NCBI GenBank assembly: GCA_017399265.1
Contig: JAFQDL010000008.1
Span: 1-64,000, forward strand
Origin: Clostridia bacterium
GTDB lineage: Bacteria; Bacillota; Clostridia; Christensenellales; UBA1242
Length of the DNA stretch: 64,000 nt
Direction: 5' to 3'
Positions 1 to 7,358 of the stretch are shown here, one piece after another; positions within the stretch are counted from its first letter, which is position 1, and the number at the start of each line of letters is the position of its first letter. The translations under genes were made by a program, and so were the position numbers. Under the pieces are notes generated by a model. The model had not been told where the DNA came from. It was given only the letters and a program-made list of their open reading frames with translations, and ran no database searches.

Positions 1-120
1 ATTATTATTATTATTATTGTTTCCGTTATCATTAGGGTTTTTATTAAATATAAAAACTAAAGGGGTTGCAAGTAACACAATTATTAAAAGTATCAATGTT
101 ATTTTTAATGTTTTTTTCAT
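1..120 (-). CDS. Partial secreted or membrane protein with Asn-rich segment
   Basis: An open frame reads leftward from an ATG at 118-120 and runs off the window edge. It encodes a Lys-Lys start, about 17 hydrophobic residues typical of a signal peptide or anchor, and then an Asn-rich run. The Asn run appears on the + strand as the ATT repeat at the very start of the window. A GGGGTG ribosome site lies 5 bases before the ATG. No Cys follows the hydrophobic stretch, so I do not call a lipoprotein. It continues the leftward gene run that starts at 2742. Function unknown. Confidence 0.6.
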   Translation of the reverse strand, partial: MKKTLKITLILLIIVLLATPLVFIFNKNPNDNGNNNNNNN

Positions 121-158
121 AAACACACCCCATTTTCCATATAAATAATTTTTATAAA

Positions 159-1022
159 TTATACAAGATAAACGGCAGTAGTGTCAACGGCAAAAGATGA
201 AGTAGCAAAAACAAACTCATCAAAGTTTTCACAATTTATTGAAATATAAGAGAATTTGCCTTCAGTAGCTATTATATTTGGGTTTGAAACAACTTCAGTT
301 AAAGATTTTTTATTAGTTAAATCAAAATAACAAAGTGCATTTTTTTGTTCTCCATTACGATCAATAGTTCTTGTAAGTTCAGCAGTTTCTAATTTAATTA
401 TAATTTCTTTTGCTAATGAAGTATCTATAATACCACTAAAGTACCAACCACTATTACTTTCTTTTGTGAATTGTTTAGTAGTCATATCAAAAGTTCCTTG
501 CCCCATACAAGTATAAACATTTTCGCCACTTGTTACTCTCTCTAAAAATGACAACTGGTCTTTATTTACACTAATAGTTAATTGATTTGCATAACCACTT
601 TTTTCATACCAACTAATTTTATCATCATCATTTGGAGTAATTAAAATACGAGCATAGGTAGCTAAAGATGGGGTAGTAGTTTCATCATAGTTTTCAGTTA
701 AATCTCCAGTAGAACTTAAAAAGTTTTCATCATCATAAAAGAAAACTCTATATGAAACATTTGACTTAAAATCTAAATCAATATCTAAACCTTGACACTC
801 AAAAGCTTCTTTTGTATAGATTGAGCCTTTACTTTCTAAATAAGTGCCATCTTCAGCTAAAGCACCAATTTCATAGGCAGGTTTAATTACTTTTGTAGTT
901 TCTTCTTCTTTATCCAATAATGCACCAACACCCATTATTGCACCAATTCCAAGAACACCAGCAACAGCACCAATACCTATTTTTTTCCATAAACTTTTAT
1001 TTTTAAATAATTTTTTCGCCAT
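159..1022 (-). CDS. Membrane-anchored protein, paralog of the 1032-1508 product
   Basis: This 287-residue protein has a basic start, one Gly/Ala-rich transmembrane segment at about residues 16-36, and a soluble beta-rich remainder. Residues ~50-130 align by eye with the product at 1032-1508: both have a YxIG start, an ESxxSIY motif, a VFxYDxE motif and an ARILITPN/FRVVITPN ending. AAGGAG lies just before the ATG, overlapping the end of the upstream gene. The two genes look like a tandem duplication in which this copy gained about 150 extra C-terminal residues. The fold is unknown to me; phage- or plasmid-borne surface protein is only a guess. Confidence 0.65.
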   Translation of the reverse strand: MAKKLFKNKSLWKKIGIGAVAGVLGIGAIMGVGALLDKEEETTKVIKPAYEIGALAEDGTYLESKGSIYTKEAFECQGLDIDLDFKSNVSYRVFFYDDENFLSSTGDLTENYDETTTPSLATYARILITPNDDDKISWYEKSGYANQLTISVNKDQLSFLERVTSGENVYTCMGQGTFDMTTKQFTKESNSGWYFSGIIDTSLAKEIIIKLETAELTRTIDRNGEQKNALCYFDLTNKKSLTEVVSNPNIIATEGKFSYISINCENFDEFVFATSSFAVDTTAVYLV

Positions 1023-1031
1023 ATAATCTCC

Positions 1032-1508
1032 TTACTTAACATTTGCAAATGATACATTTATCATTTTTGTGTATTTACCCATATTAAATATATTTAAAAT
1101 GACATCTTCTCCATCTACTTGATTTGGAGTAATAACCACTCTAAAATATTCTGCATTTTCAGGTGTAGCAGTTGAAGTATAATCAGTTTCCAACATACCA
1201 GTTGCAGAAACAAATTTCTCATCTTCATCATAGAAAACAACTTTGTATGTAATATTGCTATTATCATCTAAAGTAATCTCTAAATCTTGAATAGTTGACA
1301 TATCACTATAAATTGATTTTCTACTTTCTACAATTTTTCCACCATCATCAATAGTACCAATGTGGTAGTCCATAGAAGAAAAGTTTTTTGTATCAGCCAT
1401 ATTTCCGAAAGTAAACAACATACCAACCAATGTTGCTAATGAAAGTACGATTGATACAATAGTTAAAATCAATTTAAGTTTATTACTTTTTCTTTCACTT
1501 TTTGTCAT
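1032..1508 (-). CDS. Small membrane-anchored protein, paralog of the 159-1022 product
   Basis: This 158-residue protein has a basic N-terminus, a single hydrophobic segment at about residues 12-34, and an extracytoplasmic domain of about 110 residues. That domain repeats the motifs of the downstream gene (YHIG, ESRKSIY, VFYDED, FRVVITPN), so the two are duplicates. It is nine bases from the next gene and belongs to the same leftward transcription unit. There are no catalytic motifs. Function unknown. Confidence 0.65.
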   Translation of the reverse strand: MTKSERKSNKLKLILTIVSIVLSLATLVGMLFTFGNMADTKNFSSMDYHIGTIDDGGKIVESRKSIYSDMSTIQDLEITLDDNSNITYKVVFYDEDEKFVSATGMLETDYTSTATPENAEYFRVVITPNQVDGEDVILNIFNMGKYTKMINVSFANVK

Positions 1509-1517
1509 ATTTTCTCC

Positions 1518-1787
1518 TTATTTTCTTCTTTTTTCAATTCTAAACATTTCAGTTTTACCATTATTTTTAAAACCGAGAGTTATGGGAGCATAACCATTAT
1601 GTCCATTTAACTTTCTACAATAAGCATTAAATTTCTTTTTATCAAAATCGTAAACATCACACCCAAAATTACCAAGAGAGTATGTTCGCTGTTTTGTTAA
1701 ACTATGATTTTTTAAACTATTGTAAAAAGTTGTTTTTTTAACTTGCTTATTATTCAAATAATAAGTTCTCTTAACATTATTAGCCAT
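1518..1787 (-). CDS. Small basic hypothetical protein
   Basis: This 89-residue, strongly basic protein is rich in Lys, Asn, Tyr and Arg, with no hydrophobic segment and no recognised motif. A GGAGATG-type ribosome site precedes the ATG at 1787. It sits in the leftward run of short genes, nine bases before the start of the membrane protein at 1508. High charge and small size would suit a nucleic-acid-associated accessory protein, but that is inference. Confidence 0.5.
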   Translation of the reverse strand: MANNVKRTYYLNNKQVKKTTFYNSLKNHSLTKQRTYSLGNFGCDVYDFDKKKFNAYCRKLNGHNGYAPITLGFKNNGKTEMFRIEKRRK

Positions 1788-1811
1788 ATCATCTCCAATT
1801 TTTAATTTTTC

Positions 1812-2021
1812 TTATGCGAATAAAATTAGTTTCGCAATAGTTCTTTTAATATCTTCAAAAGTTTCTTTTGTGTAAAAACCAGTACTTTCGCCTTTTTTAT
1901 CTACTCCAGTTTCAATGAAAGCTGTACCATCATCATTACTAACAATAGATTTTATATTTTTTACTGGCATTAAAACTTTAAAAGTATTATCTCTTTCAGT
2001 TAGTTCAATTATTTCGTTCAT
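1812..2021 (-). CDS. Small hypothetical protein
   Basis: I start this gene at the ATG at 2019-2021, not at an upstream in-frame start at 2096. The upstream 25 residues are a Lys-rich antisense-like stretch inside the neighbour, while the part from MNEIIEL is an ordinary soluble sequence. The result is 69 residues overlapping the end of the upstream gene (2005-2289) by 17 bases, consistent with translational coupling. No motif recognised. Confidence 0.5.
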   Translation of the reverse strand: MNEIIELTERDNTFKVLMPVKNIKSIVSNDDGTAFIETGVDKKGESTGFYTKETFEDIKRTIAKLILFA

Positions 2022-2289
2022 TTTCCGTACCTTTACCTTTGTTTTCGTTTTCTTCAATATCAAATAATCTTTCTTGAATTTCTTTTTTTGCAACAATAAT
2101 AAATCGTTTGCAATTTTCTATTGACCTTTTTAGAGTGTCATATCTCTTTTGTTCTTCTAAAAATCGTTTTGTTACATAGGGTAGATTTTGTTCCAGTTGT
2201 ATCAATCTTTTTTCGGCATAATAAATACAATCGTTTAAATCTCCAGTATATTCAAAACCTTTTTTAGTTTTCTTAAAACCTACTTTCAT
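2005..2289 (-). CDS. Small coiled-coil hypothetical protein
   Basis: This 94-residue protein is mostly charged helix, with heptad-like spacing of Leu, Ile and Phe from about residue 28 to 80, and an acidic Asn/Glu-rich tail. No transmembrane segment and no known domain. It lies in the leftward accessory run between the 2308-2742 gene and the overlapping 1812-2021 gene. Confidence 0.5.
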   Translation of the reverse strand: MKVGFKKTKKGFEYTGDLNDCIYYAEKRLIQLEQNLPYVTKRFLEEQKRYDTLKRSIENCKRFIIVAKKEIQERLFDIEENENKGKGTENERNN

Positions 2290-2307
2290 ATATCTATCTC
2301 ACTTTGC

Positions 2308-2742
2308 CTACTTAACACCCCCTAATGAATTTAATAGCATTTTTAGTAATGCTTTATCACTATCACGAGATGGCTTTACACCACACTCATAAGGGGAGTT
2401 ATCTTCATCATAAGCAATAGCTTTATAAGTTGTGTATTTAGTTTTCTTTCCATCTTGACTTGTCATAGTTTCTTCAGCAATTACTAATTCGACAGCACCA
2501 ACTTCAAATACGATATCTAAAACTTCATATCCACCTTTGTCTTTTGGTGCAAAATCGACTTTAATATCTCTGCCACGAACTTTACCTTTAAGCAAATATG
2601 AATAATACTCTTTGCCATCATTTCCAGTAAATAGTTCTCTTTGTAAGTACAACTTGTCTTTTGTTTTTAATTCCTTTACTTCAATTTCGTTTTCGATTAC
2701 TTCCTTTTCGTTCCTTGCTGTAACCTTGTTTTCTTTTTCCAT
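2308..2742 (-). CDS. Hypothetical protein, first gene of the leftward accessory run
   Basis: This 144-residue soluble acidic protein starts at an ATG with AAGGAG about 8 bases upstream. It has a charged N-terminal 25 residues followed by an alternating beta-type sequence, and a conserved-looking end (PSRDSDKALLKMLLNSLGG). It is the promoter-proximal gene of the leftward cluster and is divergent from efp. Size, position and small partner genes resemble replication-accessory or ssDNA-binding proteins of small phages, but I do not recognise the family and do not assign it. Confidence 0.55.
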   Translation of the reverse strand: MEKENKVTARNEKEVIENEIEVKELKTKDKLYLQRELFTGNDGKEYYSYLLKGKVRGRDIKVDFAPKDKGGYEVLDIVFEVGAVELVIAEETMTSQDGKKTKYTTYKAIAYDEDNSPYECGVKPSRDSDKALLKMLLNSLGGVK

Positions 2743-2875
2743 TATTTTTTCTCCTTAAAATTAAATTCCAAGCATTGAGTAGAACAAAAAGAAAAAAGTT
2801 CTATTCAAATATCTTGTTGATATAAGAATAAAACTTTACAATACAACGATAGTTACAATAAATCATATATTATAC

Positions 2876-2904
2876 TTGACAAGTAAAAAAAAATAGAATA
2901 GAAT
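2876..2904 (+). promoter_or_regulatory. Promoter of efp
   Basis: TTGACA at 2876-2881 and TAGAAT at 2899-2904 are separated by 17 bases, about 40 bases before the efp start codon. This is a good vegetative (sigma-A) promoter by consensus. Confidence 0.65.
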
Positions 2905-2945
2905 AAAGTGTTAAAAAATTTTTAATTAAAAGAGAGAAAATAATA

Positions 2946-3503
2946 ATGGTAGACGTAAATAGTATTAAAAACGGAATGACATTACTAATCGAAGGTAATA
3001 TTTATCAAGTAGTAGAATTTCTTCATGTTAAACCAGGTAAGGGTTCTGCTTTTATGAAGACGAAAATGAAAAATTTGAGAACTGGCGCTAACTTAGAGAG
3101 AACTTTCAATACTAACGTAAAGTTTGAAGAAGCTAGAATAGATAGAAAAGCAGTTTCTTATCTTTATGAAGCAGGTGGTACATATTATTTCATGGATAAC
3201 AATACTTATGAACAATATGAACTAAACGAAGAGCAAATTGAAGAAAGCAAGCTATACTTGATCGAAGGCATGAATGTAGACTTAACATTCTATGGATCAG
3301 AGCTTCTAGGAATTAAATTACCTGAAAAAGTAGAGTACACAATCGTTGAATGTGAACCAGGTATCAAAGATAGTACTGCTACTGCTGCTACAAAGGTAGC
3401 TAAGACAGAAACTGGCTTGGTTGTAAGAGTGCCAATGTTCATTAACGAAGGTGAAAAAATCATCATCACAACTGTTGATGGCAAGTATTACTCAAGAGCG
3501 TAA
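2946..3503 (+). CDS. efp: Elongation factor P
   Basis: EF-P enters the ribosome between the P and E sites and relieves stalling at polyproline stretches. The 185-residue length and three-domain layout are normal: KOW-like N-terminal domain, central OB domain and C-terminal OB domain. The loop HVKPGKGSAF carries the Lys (about residue 32) that is modified in many species. The C-terminal TTVDGKYYSRA ending is typical. It is a single gene with its own promoter and terminator, divergent from the accessory run on its left. Confidence 0.96.
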   Translation: MVDVNSIKNGMTLLIEGNIYQVVEFLHVKPGKGSAFMKTKMKNLRTGANLERTFNTNVKFEEARIDRKAVSYLYEAGGTYYFMDNNTYEQYELNEEQIEESKLYLIEGMNVDLTFYGSELLGIKLPEKVEYTIVECEPGIKDSTATAATKVAKTETGLVVRVPMFINEGEKIIITTVDGKYYSRA

Positions 3504-3512
3504 AAAATGGCG

Positions 3513-3544
3513 AGATTTGGGAGTTTTTCTCAAATCTTTTTTTT
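3513..3544 (+). terminator. Terminator of efp
   Basis: AGATTTG and CAAATCT arms, extended by GAG/CTC around a T-rich loop, are followed by eight T. It starts ten bases after the efp stop. Confidence 0.8.
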
Positions 3545-3616
3545 GTTTATAAAATTAAAGAGAAAATATATACATCGCTTACTTTGTGTTTTTATGTGCA
3601 TCTTACGTTAAATCTT

Positions 3617-3646
3617 TTGACTCATTACTACTTTTTGTATTATACT
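3617..3646 (+). promoter_or_regulatory. Promoter of paralog 1 (secreted family)
   Basis: TTGACT at 3617-3622 and TATACT at 3641-3646 with an 18-base spacer. The stretch from the -10 element through the ribosome site (TTAGGAGAGTGAAAA) is nearly identical to the one before the gene at 4533, so promoter and leader were duplicated with the gene. Confidence 0.65.
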
Positions 3647-3677
3647 CTAAGTATATTTGAATTAGGAGAGTGAAAAA

Positions 3678-4373
3678 ATGACAAAGAAAGCAAAAGTAAT
3701 AGTAGCAGTGGTGGCAGCATTCTTAGTGCTAGTGATTGCAGGGCTAGCAGTGGGACTAGTGTTAGTTGCACAACAGGTACAAATGACTAACTCAGTATCT
3801 GTAACATATGTTGCAAACAACGTAGATTGCAATATCCAATCATATGCAATACATCATATAGCAGAAGTGGAAAATTCTTGGAATAAAACAATAAATCTAA
3901 ATAGTATTGATACCGCTAAAATGGAGATTGTACAAGTAAAAGATGGAGAGATTTTTGTAAATTCTGTAACAGATGAAATTCGTGCTTATAATACAAACAC
4001 AGACGGTAAAGATTATTTAGAAAAGACTCGTACTTTTAATGAAGTAACACTAAGACCTGTTGCAGCTAGTGATACATCAACAACATCGTCAGTAGTAATG
4101 TATTATTTTGAGATTACTAATAATGCGCCAAGTGGTGGGAAAAATTTATATGTTGGATATACATGGAGTCCAGAAGCAACAACTGATGATAATGTATACA
4201 TAACTTGTGATATGGCAAACGGTATTAGTGCAATTATTGTTCAACCTGGTGAAATGGGTATTGTGAGATTTAGTATTAAAATTGATGATATTTCTAAAAA
4301 TGCAAACTGGTCAGGAAATCTTAAGTTAACAATAGAACAAACGGATTTATCTGGTTTTATGGGTACTAATTAA
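3678..4373 (+). CDS. Membrane-anchored secreted protein, paralog 1 (possibly TasA-like)
   Basis: This 231-residue protein has a short Lys start, a hydrophobic segment at residues 6-31, then the family signature QVQMTNSVSVTY with Cys51. The rest is beta-rich and ends in a PGEMGIVRFSIKI...NGNLKLTIEQ-like strand pattern. Genes at 4533, 5459 and 17683 share the leader, the Cys, an EIRAY/EIHAH box, a TRTF..VTLxPV box and the final strands. This architecture recalls TasA/camelysin-type biofilm fibre proteins, but no SipW-type peptidase is in the window and the match is by eye. Whether the leader is cleaved or stays as an anchor is unclear. Confidence 0.6.
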   Translation: MTKKAKVIVAVVAAFLVLVIAGLAVGLVLVAQQVQMTNSVSVTYVANNVDCNIQSYAIHHIAEVENSWNKTINLNSIDTAKMEIVQVKDGEIFVNSVTDEIRAYNTNTDGKDYLEKTRTFNEVTLRPVAASDTSTTSSVVMYYFEITNNAPSGGKNLYVGYTWSPEATTDDNVYITCDMANGISAIIVQPGEMGIVRFSIKIDDISKNANWSGNLKLTIEQTDLSGFMGTN

Positions 4374-4390
4374 CCATGTAACTAAATTAA

Positions 4391-4421
4391 AGTGATAGCA
4401 TATAGCCATCACTTTTTTTTT
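4391..4421 (+). terminator. Terminator of paralog 1
   Basis: AGTGAT...ATCACT stem with a GC/GC extension, followed by nine T. The stem closely resembles the one after paralog 3 at 6201-6231. Confidence 0.8.
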
Positions 4422-4471
4422 GAAATATTATAAATATTTAGCTTTAAAAAAAGTCAAAACCCCCAAATCTT

Positions 4472-4501
4472 TTGACTAATCGCTAATATTTGTATTATAC
4501 T
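4472..4501 (+). promoter_or_regulatory. Promoter of paralog 2 (secreted family)
   Basis: TTGACT at 4472-4477 and TATACT at 4496-4501, spacer 18. From the -10 element to the ribosome site the sequence matches the paralog 1 promoter almost base for base. Confidence 0.65.
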
Positions 4502-4532
4502 CTAAGTATATTTGAATTAGGAGAGTGAAAAG

Positions 4533-5306
4533 ATGACAAAGAAATACAAGATAATAACAGCTGTCATTGTTAGTACGCTTGTGTTAGTTGTTGCAGGACT
4601 TACTGTGGGGTTAGTGTTAGTTGCGCAACAAGTACAAATGACAAATTCTGTAACAGTAACTTACAATGCTACAAATGTGGATTGTGATATTACTATTTGG
4701 GCAGTGCATTATGTTGCACCTACTAGTTATGATATTATGTCGTATACTAATGTGCCACTAACCGAAGCGGATTTGTTGCCACCTGCTGCTAATACTGCAG
4801 AAAAAGAAATTGTTCGGATTGTGCCACAAGGGGAGACTGACGAGTCAAAATGGTTAAATTCCATCACGCACGAGATTCATGCTCACGAGAATGAAGGCAC
4901 AGATATTTTATGGGACGAGTATGAAGTGACTACTACATCTAGAACGTTATCTTTTGAAGATGTGACATTACAACCAGTGGAGAAATTAGGTGTGACAGAA
5001 CCAGCGTCAATATCCTCATATGTCGTATTTTTCTTTCAGATTACTAATACATCAGGTGAGTCTATTTCAGGTGGTGTTGAGGTAATTAGTGAAGAAATAA
5101 GTAATATTGCATATGCTCAAGGTCGCATTAGCGAGAGTGATGATCAAGGCTATGAATTAGATACATCATCTGATAGGATTAGCTTATCAAATAATGAAAC
5201 CAGATTATATGGAGTTGTTTTTCAGGTAGAGGATATCAGTAGTGATGCTGACCTTAACGCTAATATATCTTTGACATTATTACATGATTATGCAATTGAA
5301 GTATAA
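4533..5306 (+). CDS. Membrane-anchored secreted protein, paralog 2 (possibly TasA-like)
   Basis: This 257-residue protein has the same 50-residue leader as paralog 1, including the hydrophobic segment at residues 6-31, the QVQMTNSV box and Cys51. The mature part has diverged: it is more acidic and longer between the EIHAHE box and the TLQPVE box. Shared landmarks are FFFQITN and the late GVVFQVEDI strand. It has its own promoter. I saw no clear hairpin terminator after it, so some transcripts may continue into the next copy. Function inferred only from family layout. Confidence 0.6.
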   Translation: MTKKYKIITAVIVSTLVLVVAGLTVGLVLVAQQVQMTNSVTVTYNATNVDCDITIWAVHYVAPTSYDIMSYTNVPLTEADLLPPAANTAEKEIVRIVPQGETDESKWLNSITHEIHAHENEGTDILWDEYEVTTTSRTLSFEDVTLQPVEKLGVTEPASISSYVVFFFQITNTSGESISGGVEVISEEISNIAYAQGRISESDDQGYELDTSSDRISLSNNETRLYGVVFQVEDISSDADLNANISLTLLHDYAIEV

Positions 5307-5398
5307 TTAATAGCAAATCAAAAAAATAAATTTCAAAAAAATATTATGACAAAAAAAGGGATTATTTTATATTTTTTGGAATATCCAATTTTAATCAT

Positions 5399-5428
5399 TT
5401 GACAAAGTATGGGTATCTAAGCTATACT
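5399..5428 (+). promoter_or_regulatory. Promoter of paralog 3 (secreted family)
   Basis: TTGACA at 5399-5404 and TATACT at 5423-5428, spacer 18. The -35 TTG can be read as an in-frame start for the gene, but the ATG at 5459 behind AGGAGA is the real start. Confidence 0.65.
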
Positions 5429-5458
5429 TTAAATATAGCAAAAATAGGAGAAAGAAAA

Positions 5459-6184
5459 ATGACAAAGAAGGCAAAAATAATAGTAGCTGCAGTTGCTGCA
5501 TTCCTAGTGTTAGTAATAGCAGGACTAGCAGTGGGGCTAGTGCTAGTTGCACAACAAGTACAAATGACTAATTCTGTGTCTGTTACATATAATGCAAATA
5601 ACGTAGATTGTGAGATTACAACATATGGTATACATTATCTAAAAATGGAAGACCATTATTTCGATGCATGTACTATTAGAGAACCATTAGCAGAAGGCGC
5701 TCAAGAAGAGGTTGATGGTGATATGATGGCGGTTTTGATAGAAGAAAAAGATGCTCAGGGTAATGTTACTAAATTAAGAAGCGCTACTGATACAATCCGT
5801 GCTTACGAAAATGCAGGATCTGGCGATGCCACAACTATTGCAACAAGGACTCGTACATTTGAAGATGTAGTTCTAAAACCAGTAGAAAATGAAGACGATG
5901 GTGAATCAGAATCTTCAGTTGTTGGATATTATTTCAAGATAAAAAACAATTGTGCTGTAAATATTATTGTAACAGTTGCTATTGGCGAAAATCCAACTAA
6001 GGATAATAATATAACAAAACATTTATTAGGACAAGAGACAGAAACTGATATTACAACTACCGGTCTTCCTGTAATAATAGAACCAAATGCGGAAGGATAT
6101 GTTGGAGTAGCTATGTTTATTACGACACTTTCAGAAAGTGCTGATTTCCAAGGAAATATTATAGTTTCAATACAACAAGTGTAG
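5459..6184 (+). CDS. Membrane-anchored secreted protein, paralog 3 (possibly TasA-like)
   Basis: I start at the ATG at 5459, which has AGGAGA upstream and gives the same leader as paralogs 1 and 2; the longer frame from 5399 would begin inside the promoter. The 241-residue product has the hydrophobic segment at 6-31, the QVQMTNSVSVTY box and Cys51, then TIRAYEN, TRTFEDVVLKPVE and YYFKIKNN boxes. It ends in a VIIEPNAEGYVGV...GNIIVSIQQV strand pair. The leader is closest to that of paralog 1. TasA-like fibre subunit is a hypothesis. Confidence 0.6.
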   Translation: MTKKAKIIVAAVAAFLVLVIAGLAVGLVLVAQQVQMTNSVSVTYNANNVDCEITTYGIHYLKMEDHYFDACTIREPLAEGAQEEVDGDMMAVLIEEKDAQGNVTKLRSATDTIRAYENAGSGDATTIATRTRTFEDVVLKPVENEDDGESESSVVGYYFKIKNNCAVNIIVTVAIGENPTKDNNITKHLLGQETETDITTTGLPVIIEPNAEGYVGVAMFITTLSESADFQGNIIVSIQQV

Positions 6185-6200
6185 TAATTATTAATGAAAA

Positions 6201-6231
6201 AGTGATAGCGTAAAAAACTATCACTTTTTTT
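6201..6231 (+). terminator. Terminator of paralog 3
   Basis: AGTGATAG (6201-6208) pairs with CTATCACT (6218-6225), followed by a run of T. The leftward XRE gene ends at 6244. Confidence 0.8.
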
Positions 6232-6243
6232 ATCCATATTTTT

Positions 6244-6675
6244 TTATTTTATATATTCATATATTAAATAATCTATGCTAACATCAAAATATTTTGCAAT
6301 TGCAATTATTGAATTCATTGCGGGTTTATTATTGCCTCGTTGCCATCTGTAAAAATTAGTTTCACCCATATTAAGAGAAGTCATGAGTTTTTCTATAGAT
6401 ATATTTTTTTCTTTTACTAACTTTTTTATCGTATCGCAAAATGAAAGATTATTTATATCTTGATTATTAAATTCGTCGGTTAATCCCATTAAATAATTTA
6501 TCGAACATTTGAAATATTTTGAAATTCTTGCTGCACAAGAAATCTCAGGATAAAGATCTTTGTTGAAATAACCATTTAGTGTCTCAAAAGATATTCCTAT
6601 GTTCTTAGATAATTGCAATCTACTAAGGCTGTATTCATCTAAAAGTTCTTGTAATCTTTCCTGAAATTCGTTCAT
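6244..6675 (-). CDS. XRE-family regulator with two helix-turn-helix domains
   Basis: This 143-residue protein contains two Cro/CI-type HTH units in tandem, at about residues 5-65 and 80-140. Each ends in the FDVSIDYLI / FKCSINYLMG motif that closes this fold. Tandem HTH within one chain is less common than one HTH plus a dimerisation tail. A GGAGG site precedes the ATG. It is divergent from the small ORFs at 6845 and 7027 and is a likely regulator of them or of itself. Confidence 0.8.
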   Translation of the reverse strand: MNEFQERLQELLDEYSLSRLQLSKNIGISFETLNGYFNKDLYPEISCAARISKYFKCSINYLMGLTDEFNNQDINNLSFCDTIKKLVKEKNISIEKLMTSLNMGETNFYRWQRGNNKPAMNSIIAIAKYFDVSIDYLIYEYIK

Positions 6676-6763
6676 AAAACCTCCAAATCTTACTGCTCGA
6701 CATAATAAGACAAAAATCCTATCATTTCTCTGTATATTTTCTCAAATTTTATGTAAAAAAATC

Positions 6764-6792
6764 TTGCATTACAGACATTTGTCAGGTATAAT
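6764..6792 (+). promoter_or_regulatory. Promoter of small ORF 6845
   Basis: TTGCAT at 6764-6769 and TATAAT at 6787-6792, spacer 17. The spacer contains GACATTTGTC (6774-6783), a short dyad that could be bound by the divergent XRE protein. The operator role is inferred from position only. Confidence 0.55.
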
Positions 6793-6844
6793 TACTGAGT
6801 CTTAATTAAGCAAAAACTAAAAATAAGAGGAGGTTGAGTATTGA

Positions 6845-6988
6845 ATGGTTGATGAATTTGTTATCGACGTATTAGAAAATTTGTTTAACGATGAAATATC
6901 TAATAATATAAGTTGTACAGACAATTGCATTGTTGTAATTTTAAAAAACGATGAAAAAGCAATAATAAAAGCAAAAAATGTAGTCTAA
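6845..6988 (+). CDS. Small ORF (47 residues)
   Basis: The ATG at 6845 follows GAGGAGG at 6827-6833 and a good promoter, and encodes 47 acidic residues with an ISCTDNC pair of Cys and no hydrophobic segment. It is immediately followed by a second small gene at 7027, so both may form one unit controlled by the divergent XRE gene. No known family. Support is the ribosome site and promoter, not homology. Confidence 0.45.
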   Translation: MVDEFVIDVLENLFNDEISNNISCTDNCIVVILKNDEKAIIKAKNVV

Positions 6989-7026
6989 TTACTACATTAT
7001 TATAATTTAAAGAGGTTTAAAGGTGT

Positions 7027-7260
7027 ATGAATAGTAATGATTATGTATTAAATCATGATTTTGGTTATGGTAGAGTACCAGAAGTTTTAAAGTTAAATAA
7101 ATTAGAATTAAGGAATGTTGAAGATTTAAAATTCTATGTAAATTGGTCTATAAGAGAATTGTTTTCTGCAGTTGTTGATGACAAAAATATAATAAATTTT
7201 GTTGAAGACGGCTCAAAAGTCCAAATAATAATAGAAGAATTTATCGGTGATTGGTTATAA
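7027..7260 (+). CDS. Small hypothetical protein
   Basis: A 77-residue acidic soluble protein preceded by AGAGG and 38 bases after the 6845 ORF. It has no Cys and no transmembrane segment, and is rich in Val, Leu and Asp/Glu. It may be cotranscribed with the 6845 ORF. No motif recognised; small accessory or prophage-type protein is possible. Confidence 0.5.
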   Translation: MNSNDYVLNHDFGYGRVPEVLKLNKLELRNVEDLKFYVNWSIRELFSAVVDDKNIINFVEDGSKVQIIIEEFIGDWL

Positions 7261-7358
7261 AATATTTATATTAAAAAGAGTTAAATTTTTATCTTTACTA
7301 ATCTGATAGGTTTGTGATATACTCATAATAGATTTTATTAAAGAAAGGAAAATGTATA

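Noticed and set aside
1..20. ATT microsatellite at the window start
   Set aside because: It is explained by an Asn-rich stretch of the leftward partial gene.
5399..5458. TTG start extending paralog 3 by 20 residues
   Set aside because: The TTG is the -35 element of the promoter, and the ATG at 5459 gives the same leader as the other paralogs.
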